A DNA stretch of 5,217 nt from Neptuniibacter sp. GTDB lineage: Bacteria > Pseudomonadota > Gammaproteobacteria > Pseudomonadales > Balneatricaceae. Shown here piece after piece: positions 1-5,217 of this stretch. The notes below the pieces were generated by a model. The model did not search any database. It was not told where the DNA came from and worked only from the letters and a program-made list of their open reading frames with translations. Position 1 is the stretch's first letter. Every line of letters begins with the position of its first letter. The stretch lies in assembly GCA_024686055.1 (NCBI GenBank), contig JAIBDV010000243.1, forward strand, positions 1 to 5,217, in the 5' to 3' direction. Made by a program: the position numbers and the translations under genes.

Positions 1-399
1 GTCGATTCCAACCCCGAGGCGGTTGTATCGACAGGCCAGTCAGGTGCGCAGGCTGCTTCATCAACGGCTCAGGCAGATGCTACAGCAGGATCTGTGGTTG
101 ATCACGAAGCTGTTGCTGCCGAAGCGGCAAGCAAGCAGGATCGTGCTGCAGCCCTGTCTCATCTGACGATGACGTTTGGTGGCGAATGCTGGGTGACAGT
201 AAAAGATCGTGATGGTAAATCACTGTTCAACAATGTTCGCCGTCGTGGCGACAGCGTTGATGTGACGGGTGATGCGCCTTTCAGCGTGTTACTGGGTGCC
301 TCCAATGGCGTATCCACTTTCAAGTTTAATGGCGAAGATGTAGATCTTGGCCCCTTCAGTAAGAACAATGTCGCGCGGCTGACACTGCCGCTCGAGTAA
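1..399 (+). CDS. rodZ: RodZ, C-terminal fragment (cytoskeletal cell-shape protein; 5' end outside window)
   Basis: Partial gene: frame 1 is open from the first base to TAA at 397-399, giving 132 residues with no start in the window. RodZ is a bitopic inner-membrane protein that binds MreB through a cytoplasmic helix-turn-helix domain and supports rod shape. Only the periplasmic part is present. Residues 1 to about 52 of the fragment are an Ala/Ser/Thr/Gln-rich low-complexity linker. Residues from about 53 form the C-terminal beta domain (DUF4115 type), with LTMTFGGECWVTVKDRDGKS, a PFSVLLGAS segment, a VDLGPF segment and the terminal NNVARLTLPLE. These match the E. coli RodZ tail (pattern CWLEVTDATGKKLF ... 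VDLSRF ... VARLTL) as I recall it. The GTG at 94 lies inside the linker and is not a credible start. hisS begins 21 bases downstream, so the two are probably cotranscribed. The usual intervening ispG is absent here. Confidence 0.93.
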   Translation, partial: VDSNPEAVVSTGQSGAQAASSTAQADATAGSVVDHEAVAAEAASKQDRAAALSHLTMTFGGECWVTVKDRDGKSLFNNVRRRGDSVDVTGDAPFSVLLGASNGVSTFKFNGEDVDLGPFSKNNVARLTLPLE

Positions 400-408
400 C
401 CAGATACC

Positions 409-423
409 AGGGTAATAACGTTG
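409..423 (+). promoter_or_regulatory. Weak ribosome binding site and TTG start of hisS
   Basis: AGGG at 409-412 lies 8 bases before the TTG at 421. The next in-frame ATG, at 448, would remove the conserved MAKIKAIRG N-terminus and has no purine-rich sequence at the right distance, so TTG is preferred. A rare start codon with a short Shine-Dalgarno match suggests modest initiation. That expression consequence is inferred, not seen. Confidence 0.7.
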
Positions 424-1689
424 GCCAAGATTAAAGCCATTCGTGGAATGAACGATATCCTGCCAGAAGCGACACCAGTCTGGCAGTACCTTGAAACCAC
501 AGTCAAAGATGTCGTTGCTGCATACGGTTATAGTGAGATCCGCATGCCGCTGGTTGAGCAGACAGATCTGTTTAAACGCTCAATTGGCGAAGTAACCGAT
601 ATTGTTGAAAAAGAGATGTATACCTTCAGGGACCGTAATGACGAGAGTCTGACCTTGCGTCCAGAAGGCACTGCCAGTTGTGTACGGGCCGGTGAAGAGC
701 ATGGTCTGCTCTACAACCAGACTCAGCGCCTGTGGTACACCGGACCTATGTTCCGTTACGAAAAGCCACAGAAAGGCCGCTATCGTCAGTTCCACCAGAT
801 TGGTGTTGAGACCTTTGGTATGGCGTCGGCGGATATTGATGCTGAAGTCATCATGCTAAGCGCCCGCCTGTGGAAAAAACTGGGCATTCTGGATGCGGTA
901 ACGTTGCAGCTTAATTCTCTGGGCTCCAATGAGGCGCGGGCTGAATACCGTGCGGCGCTGGTTGAGTATCTTGAAGCGCGTAAAGATCAGCTGGATGAAG
1001 ACAGCGTACGCCGACTGGAATCCAATCCACTGCGTATTCTGGATAGTAAAGACGAGAATACACAGGCGTTACTTGATCAGGCGCCGGTACTGAGTGATTA
1101 CCTGGATGATGAATCCCGTGAGCACTTCAGTGAGCTGTGTGCGTTGCTCGATGCTGCGGGTATCCGCTATGAGCTGAACCCTCGCCTGGTACGTGGTCTG
1201 GATTATTACTGCAAAACTGTATTTGAGTGGGTAACCGATAAACTGGGGGCTCAGGGTACGGTATGTGCCGGTGGTCGTTACGATGGCCTGGTGAAGCAGC
1301 TCGGTGGTCGTCCAACGCCAGCAGTCGGCTTTGCGATGGGTATCGAACGGCTGATTTTGTTGCTCGAGACGCTGGATGTTGTGCCATCATCTGTGCGTCA
1401 GTCATTCGATGTTTACCTGGCTGCAGAACATAAAGGTTTGCAGGGCCAGGTGATTGCGCTGGCTGAGCAGCTGCGTGAAGAGCTGCCAGGTTTACGGGTG
1501 CGGGTGCATTGTGCCGGGTTGAAAAATATCAGCGCTAAAGCCCGTCAGACTGGCGCGCCGATTGTTTTGCTGGTTAAAGCAACTGATGACAATCAGTTGG
1601 CCGGTGCGCTGTGGTGTGGTGAGGAGCCACGCTTTGATATAGCCCAGGCTGATTTGAGCCGTGAGATTAATGCCGTCTGGAACGCCTGA
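421..1689 (+). CDS. hisS: Histidine--tRNA ligase (HisRS)
   Basis: Cytoplasmic class II aminoacyl-tRNA synthetase that activates histidine with ATP and charges tRNA-His. The protein has 422 residues, close to the family norm (E. coli 424). The N-terminus MAKIKAIRGMNDILP matches the family and supports the TTG start at 421; AGGG at 409-412 gives an 8-base spacer. Catalytic core: motif 1 region around residues 40-70 (MPLVEQTDLFKRSIGEVTD); motif 2 with TLRPEGT at 78-84 and FRYEKPQKGRYRQFHQ at 111-126, where R112 corresponds to E. coli R113; histidine-specific LVRGLDYY at 256-263, where R258 corresponds to catalytic R259 of E. coli; AGGRYDGL at 283-290; motif 3 GFAMGIERL at 303-311. The anticodon-binding domain spans about 325-422. 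Its early part is divergent: the glycine-rich GGGxFKxQ-type segment is replaced by AGLKNISAKARQ (about 365-376) and is about two residues shorter. All visible catalytic residues are intact, so the enzyme should be active. It sits between rodZ and yfgM in the same direction. Confidence 0.97.
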   Translation: MAKIKAIRGMNDILPEATPVWQYLETTVKDVVAAYGYSEIRMPLVEQTDLFKRSIGEVTDIVEKEMYTFRDRNDESLTLRPEGTASCVRAGEEHGLLYNQTQRLWYTGPMFRYEKPQKGRYRQFHQIGVETFGMASADIDAEVIMLSARLWKKLGILDAVTLQLNSLGSNEARAEYRAALVEYLEARKDQLDEDSVRRLESNPLRILDSKDENTQALLDQAPVLSDYLDDESREHFSELCALLDAAGIRYELNPRLVRGLDYYCKTVFEWVTDKLGAQGTVCAGGRYDGLVKQLGGRPTPAVGFAMGIERLILLLETLDVVPSSVRQSFDVYLAAEHKGLQGQVIALAEQLREELPGLRVRVHCAGLKNISAKARQTGAPIVLLVKATDDNQLAGALWCGEEPRFDIAQADLSREINAVWNA

Positions 1690-1704
1690 CGGAACCAGGA
1701 TTAC

Positions 1705-1718
1705 AGGAGTACAAGGTG
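1705..1718 (+). promoter_or_regulatory. Shine-Dalgarno that decides the GTG start of yfgM
   Basis: AGGAG at 1705-1709 is a strong match to the anti-Shine-Dalgarno sequence, with a 6-base spacer to GTG at 1716. It favours GTG over the in-frame ATG three codons later. Confidence 0.75.
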
Positions 1719-2369
1719 TCAGAGATGCGTACCGAAGAAGAACAGGTCCAGGCACTGTCCGAGTGGTGGAAGGAAAATGGCAAGTCCCTGTTGCTGGGGA
1801 TTGCAATGGCGCTGGCAATTGTTATGGGCTGGAAAGCCTGGCAGCAAAATCAGCAGCGTAATGCTGAAAATGGCTCTGCGCTCTACCAGAATCTCGTTGA
1901 TGCGGTGGCAAATGTGGCCGGTGGTCAGGGCGGGGATGCTGCCCTGGCAACGGCTCGTCACCTGGGGAGTCAGCTGAAAGCTGATTTTGAAGGTGAAGCT
2001 TACGCTCGTTTTGCTGCGCTGCTACTGGCGCGTGTCGCTGTTGATGCAGGTGAGTTGGATACGGCACTGGGCGAGCTGGACTGGGTGCTGACCCATGAGC
2101 CTGATGCTTCACAGAAAGTATTGGCAACCCTTCGTAAGGCACGGGTTCTGGCTGCGCAAGGTAAGGCTGATCAGGGGCTTGCACTGACTACTGAACTCAA
2201 TAATGCTGAGTTTGCTGCTCAGATTGCCGAAGTGAAGGGCGATCTTTATCTTCAGCAGGGCGAGCGTGATAAAGCGCGTGAAGCTTACGCTGTGGCGGCT
2301 AGTGAAGGGACTGAGCAGCGCCCGTTACTGCGTATGAAGCTGGATGACCTGGCGGTCGAGGATAAGTAA
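1716..2369 (+). CDS. yfgM: YfgM family ancillary SecYEG translocon subunit (TPR-like, periplasm-facing)
   Basis: Membrane-anchored protein of 217 residues (E. coli YfgM 206). In E. coli, YfgM associates with the SecYEG translocon and the periplasmic chaperone PpiD and helps proteins in transit through the periplasm; it has also been linked to RcsB control. Visible architecture: a short acidic cytoplasmic N-terminus (MSEMRTEEEQVQALSEWWKE), one hydrophobic segment at about 24-39 (SLLLGIAMALAIVMGW), then an Ala/Leu-rich helical region at about 50-205 of tetratricopeptide-like character, ending in the conserved-looking LLRMKLDDLA near 204-213. The N-terminal pattern EEQVQAL..WWKENGKSLLLG parallels E. 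coli NDQVEAV..FFAENGKALAVG. GTG at 1716 is chosen because AGGAG at 1705-1709 stands 6 bases before it; the ATG at 1725 would be 15 bases away. It lies 26 bases after hisS, and its stop overlaps the bamB start, as expected of an operon. Confidence 0.92.
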   Translation: MSEMRTEEEQVQALSEWWKENGKSLLLGIAMALAIVMGWKAWQQNQQRNAENGSALYQNLVDAVANVAGGQGGDAALATARHLGSQLKADFEGEAYARFAALLLARVAVDAGELDTALGELDWVLTHEPDASQKVLATLRKARVLAAQGKADQGLALTTELNNAEFAAQIAEVKGDLYLQQGERDKAREAYAVAASEGTEQRPLLRMKLDDLAVEDK

Positions 2370-2371
2370 TG
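2358..2371 (+). promoter_or_regulatory. TAATG stop/start overlap coupling yfgM to bamB, with internal RBS
   Basis: The yfgM stop TAA (2367-2369) shares its last A with the bamB ATG (2369-2371). GAGGA at 2358-2362, inside the last yfgM codons, is placed 6 bases before the bamB start. This arrangement is typical of translational coupling, so the two proteins are probably made from the same message in linked amounts. Confidence 0.8.
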
Positions 2372-3517
2372 ACTAAGCGCTGGCAGTTACCGCTGGTTCT
2401 GGCGGCTTCTTTGGCACTTTCCGGCTGTAGCTGGTTTGGAAGTGATGATGAAGTTAAGCCGAACCCGCTGGTTGAATTTGAAGCCGAGAAAAAAATTGAG
2501 CGCCTGTGGTCAGCCTCTGCAGGTGCCGGGTCGGGTAGTGCCTATCTGAATCTGTCTCCGGCGGTTGAAGGTAAACGGGTCTTCGCTGTGGATGCCGAAG
2601 GCGAGGTGTTTGCGTTTGACCGTAATACTGGCGAACGGTTATGGCAGACCGATCTGGATACACGCATCAGCGGTGGTGCCGGTGCAGGTTATGGCGTGGC
2701 TGTTGTCGCAGCGATCGACGGCTTTGTGGTAGCGCTGGATAGTGAGACCGGGAAAGAGTTATGGCGTACCGATGTGCGGGCTGAAGTGGTGTCACAGCCT
2801 CAGGTCAATGAAGACCTGGTGGTAGTGCAGGCTATCAATGGCACAGCCAGTGCGCTGGACAGGCTTACCGGTGAGCATCGCTGGACCTATGATGCACGGA
2901 TACCGAATCTGACCTTACGGGGCACCAGTAGCCCGATTGTGATTGGCAATGCCACTTTTGTTGGCTTTGCAAGTGGCAAGCTGGTCGCGCTGGATAATGC
3001 GACGGGTAATGAAATCTGGTCCCGCCGTGTTGCGCTGGCTAAAGGGCGTTCTGAGCTTGAGCGTATGGTGGATATTGATGGGCGAGCGTTGCTACATGAT
3101 CGTATCCTGTATGTGCCAAGCTACCAGGGACGGCTGGCGGCGATTGATCCATTCAGTGCGCAGATCCTCTGGGCAGAAGAAATTTCAACGTTCCACAGTC
3201 TTGCTGAAGGGTATGGCAATATCTATGTCAGCGATAGCGATGATGCAGTGCAGGCGGTGGATCGTAACTCCAGTGCAAGTGTCTGGCGTCAGCCTGCATT
3301 GAGCAATCGTGCGATCAGTGCGCCAGTGGCGACGGCGTCTGAAGTACTGGTTGCTGATTTTGAGGGCTACCTGCACGCTATGTCGCAGCTGGATGGTCAC
3401 TTCGTTGCTCGGTATAAATTTGATAGTTCAGGCGTATCGGGCGATATGCTGGCCGTCGATGATATAATCTACTTGCTCAGCAATGATGGTCAGCTAGAAG
3501 CGCTGACACTGAACTAA
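2369..3517 (+). CDS. bamB: BamB, lipoprotein component of the outer-membrane beta-barrel assembly (BAM) complex
   Basis: Protein of 382 residues (E. coli 392). BamB is an eight-bladed beta-propeller lipoprotein that binds periplasmic POTRA domains of BamA and aids insertion of outer-membrane proteins. The N-terminus MTKRWQLPLVLAASLALSGC is a lipoprotein signal peptide with lipobox LSGC and acylated Cys20; Ser at +2 rather than Asp fits Lol sorting to the outer membrane. Propeller repeats of the PQQ/quinoprotein type recur as aliphatic-A-(L/F/V)-D-x-x-(T/S)-G-x-x-x-W: FAFDRNTGERLW near 81-92, VALDSETGKELW near 121-132, SALDRLTGEHRW near 161-172, LVALDNATGNEIW near 205-217, LAAIDPFSAQILW near 256-268. 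Residues reported to mediate BamA binding in E. coli (L192, L194, R195, D246, D248) all align at a constant offset of 11: L181, L183 and R184 in NLTLRG, and D235 and D237 in MVDIDG. This strongly supports conserved function. Start and coupling are set by the TAATG overlap with yfgM. A terminator hairpin follows the stop. Confidence 0.97.
   Translation: MTKRWQLPLVLAASLALSGCSWFGSDDEVKPNPLVEFEAEKKIERLWSASAGAGSGSAYLNLSPAVEGKRVFAVDAEGEVFAFDRNTGERLWQTDLDTRISGGAGAGYGVAVVAAIDGFVVALDSETGKELWRTDVRAEVVSQPQVNEDLVVVQAINGTASALDRLTGEHRWTYDARIPNLTLRGTSSPIVIGNATFVGFASGKLVALDNATGNEIWSRRVALAKGRSELERMVDIDGRALLHDRILYVPSYQGRLAAIDPFSAQILWAEEISTFHSLAEGYGNIYVSDSDDAVQAVDRNSSASVWRQPALSNRAISAPVATASEVLVADFEGYLHAMSQLDGHFVARYKFDSSGVSGDMLAVDDIIYLLSNDGQLEALTLN
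3460..3468 (+). promoter_or_regulatory. Candidate extended -10 promoter inside the 3' end of bamB
   Basis: TGATATAAT at 3460-3468 is a perfect extended -10 (TGnTATAAT), formed by the bamB codons for Asp-Asp-Ile-Ile, one of them the usually rare ATA. No convincing -35 hexamer is visible 16-18 bases upstream, which extended -10 promoters can tolerate. The expected transcription start is near 3475. The product would meet the hairpin at 3537-3577 before der, so it would be either a short RNA or a der message after read-through. A chance match within a coding region is possible. Confidence 0.35.
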
Positions 3518-3536
3518 GCAGTAGCTGAAAGTTTCG

Positions 3537-3577
3537 GGCGGCTATTTACGCAAGTGAATAGCCGCCGTTTTCGTTTT
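3537..3577 (+). terminator. Intrinsic terminator between bamB and der
   Basis: A 13-bp stem pairs 3537-3549 with 3554-3566 (only T3547/G3556 is a wobble), closed by a GCAA tetraloop of GNRA type at 3550-3553. It is followed by GTTTTCGTTTT at 3567-3577, a U-rich tail interrupted by CG. It begins 19 bases after the bamB stop. The long GC-rich stem should terminate well, while the broken U tract may allow some read-through into der. Confidence 0.82.
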
Positions 3578-3593
3578 AAAAGCAGGCCTCTCC

Positions 3594-3607
3594 AGGGTGA
3601 ATAAATG
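3594..3607 (+). promoter_or_regulatory. Ribosome binding site of der
   Basis: AGGG at 3594-3597 (within AGGGTGA) lies 7 bases before ATG 3605. It is the only plausible start, because the GTPase P-loop begins at residue 9 and the encoded MLPVIALVGRPNVGKS fits the family N-terminus. Confidence 0.75.
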
Positions 3608-5053
3608 CTTCCGGTAATAGCTCTTGTTGGTCGACCAAATGTCGGCAAATCCACACTCTTTAACCGTCTGACCAGAAGTCGTGATGCACTGGTAGCCGAT
3701 TTACCAGGCCTGACGCGTGACCGTAAATACGGCGACGGTCGTATGGGTAATCACGATTACATTCTGATTGATACCGGTGGTATCACCGGTGATGAGGAAG
3801 GTATCGACCACGAGATGGCGAAGCAGTCGCTGCTGGCGATTGATGAAGCTGATATTGTTCTGTTTCTGGTGGATGGTCGTGCAGGCCTGAACCCTGCTGA
3901 TGAGATGATCTCTGATCATCTGCGTCGCACAGGTAAAGGTTGTCATCTGGTTGTCAATAAGATTGATGGGGTTGACCCGGATGTTGCGATGGCTGACTTC
4001 TACGAGCTGGGTTTAAGTGAACCGCTGCCAATTGCTGCGGCTCATGGCCGTGGTGTACGTCATCTGATTGAGACGGTGCTGATGGAAGCGTTAGGGGATG
4101 CATATATTCCTGAAGGCGAAGAAGTCTATGAGGAGGAGCCCGAAGAAGAAGAGGGTGGTATCCGCATCGCTATCGTTGGCCGTCCTAACGTTGGTAAATC
4201 AACGCTGGTAAACCGTATGCTTGGTGAAGAGCGTGTGGTGGTTTTTGACGAAGCGGGGACAACCCGTGACAGTATCTATATTCCATTTGAACGGGATGAT
4301 CAGGAATACACCCTGATTGATACAGCCGGTATTCGTCGTCGTAAGAATATTACTGAAGCAGTGGAAAAGTTCTCCATTGTTAAAGCGCTGCAGGCGATTA
4401 AAGACGCGAATGTTGTAATTCTTGTTATTGATGCCCATGACGGTGTGACCGAGCAGGATCTGCACATGCTCAGTTTTGTCATGGATGCAGGGCGGGCGCT
4501 GGTGGTTGCCTTCAATAAATGGGATGGCATGACTGGGGATGAAAAAGACGAGATTCGCCGTGAAATTGAGCGTCGGATGGAGTTTGCAGAGTTTGCTCGG
4601 TTCCATTACATATCAGCATTACATGGTAGTGGCGTAGGCGATCTGTATCCGTCAGTGCATGAGGCTTACGACAGTGCGATGGCTAAGTGGCCGACTAACC
4701 GCCTGACCCGTTTGCTGGAGGATATGGTAGCGGATCATCAGCCGCCGATGGTTAATAGCCGTCGTATTAAGTTGCGCTATGCTCACCAGGGTGGTTCCAA
4801 CCCGCCGTTGATTGTGGTGCATGGGAACCAGACTAATTCGCTGCCAAACTCTTATAAGCGTTACCTTGAGAATAAGTTCATCAAGGTGCTGGGTATCAAG
4901 GGAACGCCGGTACGGTTTGAATTCCGTAGTGGTGATAACCCGTTTGAAGGTCGTGAGAACAAGCTGACAACCCGTCAGCTGGCGAAGAAAGAACGCTTCC
5001 GGGATCATATTAAAGATCTGAAAAAGCGTGCTCACAAACAGCGGAACAAGTAA
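3605..5053 (+). CDS. der: Der (EngA), double-domain ribosome assembly GTPase
   Basis: Essential GTPase needed for late 50S subunit maturation; cytoplasmic, ribosome-associated. The protein has 482 residues (E. coli 490). Two tandem G domains plus a C-terminal KH-like domain define the family. Domain 1: P-loop GRPNVGKS 9-16, LPGLTRDR 33-40 (G2), DTGG 56-59 (G3), NKID 118-121 (G4), and AAAHGRG 144-150 in the G5 area. A very acidic linker, about 170-183, contains ten glutamates. Domain 2: GRPNVGKS 192-199, AGTTRD 217-222 (G2), DTAG 239-242 (G3), NKWD 304-307 (G4), SALHGSG in the G5 area. The KH-like region, about 355-455, includes DHQPPMVNSRRIKLRYAHQG and HGNQTNSLPNSYKRYL. The tail is strongly basic and suits rRNA contact. 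The P-loop Asn in both domains is typical of potassium-stimulated TEES-family GTPases. It follows bamB in the usual gammaproteobacterial order but is separated from it by a terminator, so it may rely on read-through or on an internal promoter. A second terminator follows the stop. Confidence 0.98.
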   Translation: MLPVIALVGRPNVGKSTLFNRLTRSRDALVADLPGLTRDRKYGDGRMGNHDYILIDTGGITGDEEGIDHEMAKQSLLAIDEADIVLFLVDGRAGLNPADEMISDHLRRTGKGCHLVVNKIDGVDPDVAMADFYELGLSEPLPIAAAHGRGVRHLIETVLMEALGDAYIPEGEEVYEEEPEEEEGGIRIAIVGRPNVGKSTLVNRMLGEERVVVFDEAGTTRDSIYIPFERDDQEYTLIDTAGIRRRKNITEAVEKFSIVKALQAIKDANVVILVIDAHDGVTEQDLHMLSFVMDAGRALVVAFNKWDGMTGDEKDEIRREIERRMEFAEFARFHYISALHGSGVGDLYPSVHEAYDSAMAKWPTNRLTRLLEDMVADHQPPMVNSRRIKLRYAHQGGSNPPLIVVHGNQTNSLPNSYKRYLENKFIKVLGIKGTPVRFEFRSGDNPFEGRENKLTTRQLAKKERFRDHIKDLKKRAHKQRNK

Positions 5054-5072
5054 CGACTGCATGGCTGTATAG

Positions 5073-5100
5073 ACAAAGGCGCTCCCCGGAGCGCCTTTGT
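5073..5100. terminator. Intrinsic terminator after der, possibly bidirectional
   Basis: A perfect 13-base inverted repeat pairs 5073-5085 with 5088-5100 (ACAAAGGCGCTCC and its complement); sterically the loop is probably four bases. It starts 19 bases after the der stop. On the + strand the GC core is followed by CTTTGTGGTTTCT, only moderately U-rich. The A-rich left arm gives a short U run on the other strand, so it could also stop transcription from the right. Confidence 0.75.
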
Positions 5101-5217
5101 GGTTTCTGGCGGGCAGGGCAGTGATTGCATCTTTCTGTCATTTATTTCCAAAACCCTGTTGACCCCCACGCTCAGATGCGTAGAATGCGCATCCTCGCTT
5201 GAGAGAGCAGCCTTTAA
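5101..5217. other. Intergenic region beyond the der terminator
   Basis: Apart from the promoter at 5159-5186 and the A/T-rich stretch in front of it, I see no open frame, RNA gene or repeat here. The last bases, from about 5193, would be the untranslated leader of the next transcript, which is cut off by the window edge. Confidence 0.6.
5159..5186 (+). promoter_or_regulatory. Strong sigma70 promoter facing out of the right edge, stable-RNA type
   Basis: TTGACC at 5159-5164, a 16-base spacer and TAGAAT at 5181-5186 give a near-consensus -35/-10 pair. The stretch just upstream, about 5137-5158, is A/T-rich (TCATTTATTTCCAAAA) and could act as an UP element. The bases between the -10 and the expected start near 5193 are GC-rich (GCGCATC), the discriminator style of stringently controlled rRNA and tRNA promoters. 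No coding start is visible in the remaining bases, which fits a stable-RNA transcript beyond the window. The identity of that gene is inferred only. Confidence 0.7.

Noticed and set aside
405..414. TACC-AG-GGTA inverted repeat over the hisS Shine-Dalgarno
   Set aside because: A two-base loop cannot form and a 4-bp stem is too weak to sequester the RBS.
159..506. Antisense open frame of 115 codons across the rodZ-hisS junction
   Set aside because: It lies opposite two well-supported genes, its translation resembles no family I recognise, and no good RBS precedes it. It is a shadow of the coding strand.
1634..1643. TGATATAGC as an extended -10 promoter for yfgM in the end of hisS
   Set aside because: The -10 match is imperfect, no -35 is visible, and yfgM is well explained by transcription from upstream.
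1500..1689. Frameshift in the 3' end of hisS to explain the divergent C-terminus
   Set aside because: The same frame returns to family register at TGAPIVLLV, total length is near normal, and the other frames do not restore the missing motif.
1661..1861. Small + strand open frame overlapping the end of hisS and the start of yfgM
   Set aside because: It overlaps two real genes in another frame, has no matching RBS, and its product has no recognisable domain.
2943..3302. 119-codon + strand frame inside bamB
   Set aside because: It is an out-of-frame reading of BamB propeller repeats, rich in Trp, Arg and Met as expected of a frame shadow.
4199..5062. Antisense open frames of about 135 codons opposite der (4199-4606 and 4652-5062)
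   Set aside because: Both are fully covered by der, whose motifs run through these regions without interruption. Their compositions look like reverse-frame translations.
5207..5217. boxA-like antitermination sequence at the right edge (GCAGCCTTTAA)
   Set aside because: Only about six of ten positions match the usual TGCTCTTTAA, it is cut by the window edge, and it sits very close to the expected transcription start.

Overview
The window is a piece of a gammaproteobacterial chromosome carrying a conserved housekeeping cluster, all on the + strand: the 3' end of rodZ, then complete hisS, yfgM, bamB and der. This gene order is characteristic of Gammaproteobacteria. By recalled sequence similarity, the HisS, BamB and Der proteins sit between enterobacterial and Pseudomonas-like versions. 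A marine Oceanospirillales-type organism is plausible, but the genus cannot be fixed from this sequence alone.

Layout. Bases 1-399 encode the last 132 residues of RodZ: an Ala/Ser/Thr-rich linker and the periplasmic C-terminal beta domain. After 21 bases comes hisS (421-1689, TTG start), then 26 bases, then yfgM (1716-2369, GTG start). The yfgM stop overlaps the bamB start in a TAATG junction (bamB 2369-3517). An 87-base gap holds a strong intrinsic-terminator hairpin (3537-3577) before der (3605-5053). A second hairpin follows der (5073-5100). The window ends with what looks like a strong sigma70 promoter of stable-RNA type (TTGACC, 16-base spacer, TAGAAT, GC-rich discriminator) pointing out of the right edge. 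The next gene could therefore be a tRNA or rRNA locus, but it is not visible.

How the genes fit together. RodZ organises MreB for cell shape. HisS charges tRNA-His. YfgM is an inner-membrane, periplasm-facing partner of the Sec translocon and PpiD. BamB is the lipoprotein propeller of the outer-membrane beta-barrel assembly machine. Der is a double GTPase for 50S ribosome maturation. YfgM and BamB are linked by the envelope protein export route; HisS and Der by translation.

I found no novel multi-gene system, defence island, mobile element or CRISPR here. The points worth a second look are: ispG, usually between rodZ and hisS in this cluster, is absent from that position; the HisRS anticodon-binding domain is locally divergent; a terminator separates bamB from der; a perfect extended -10 element near the end of bamB, upstream of that terminator, could generate a roughly 100-base 3'-end small RNA; and a 6-bp dyad brackets the -10 box of the right-edge promoter.
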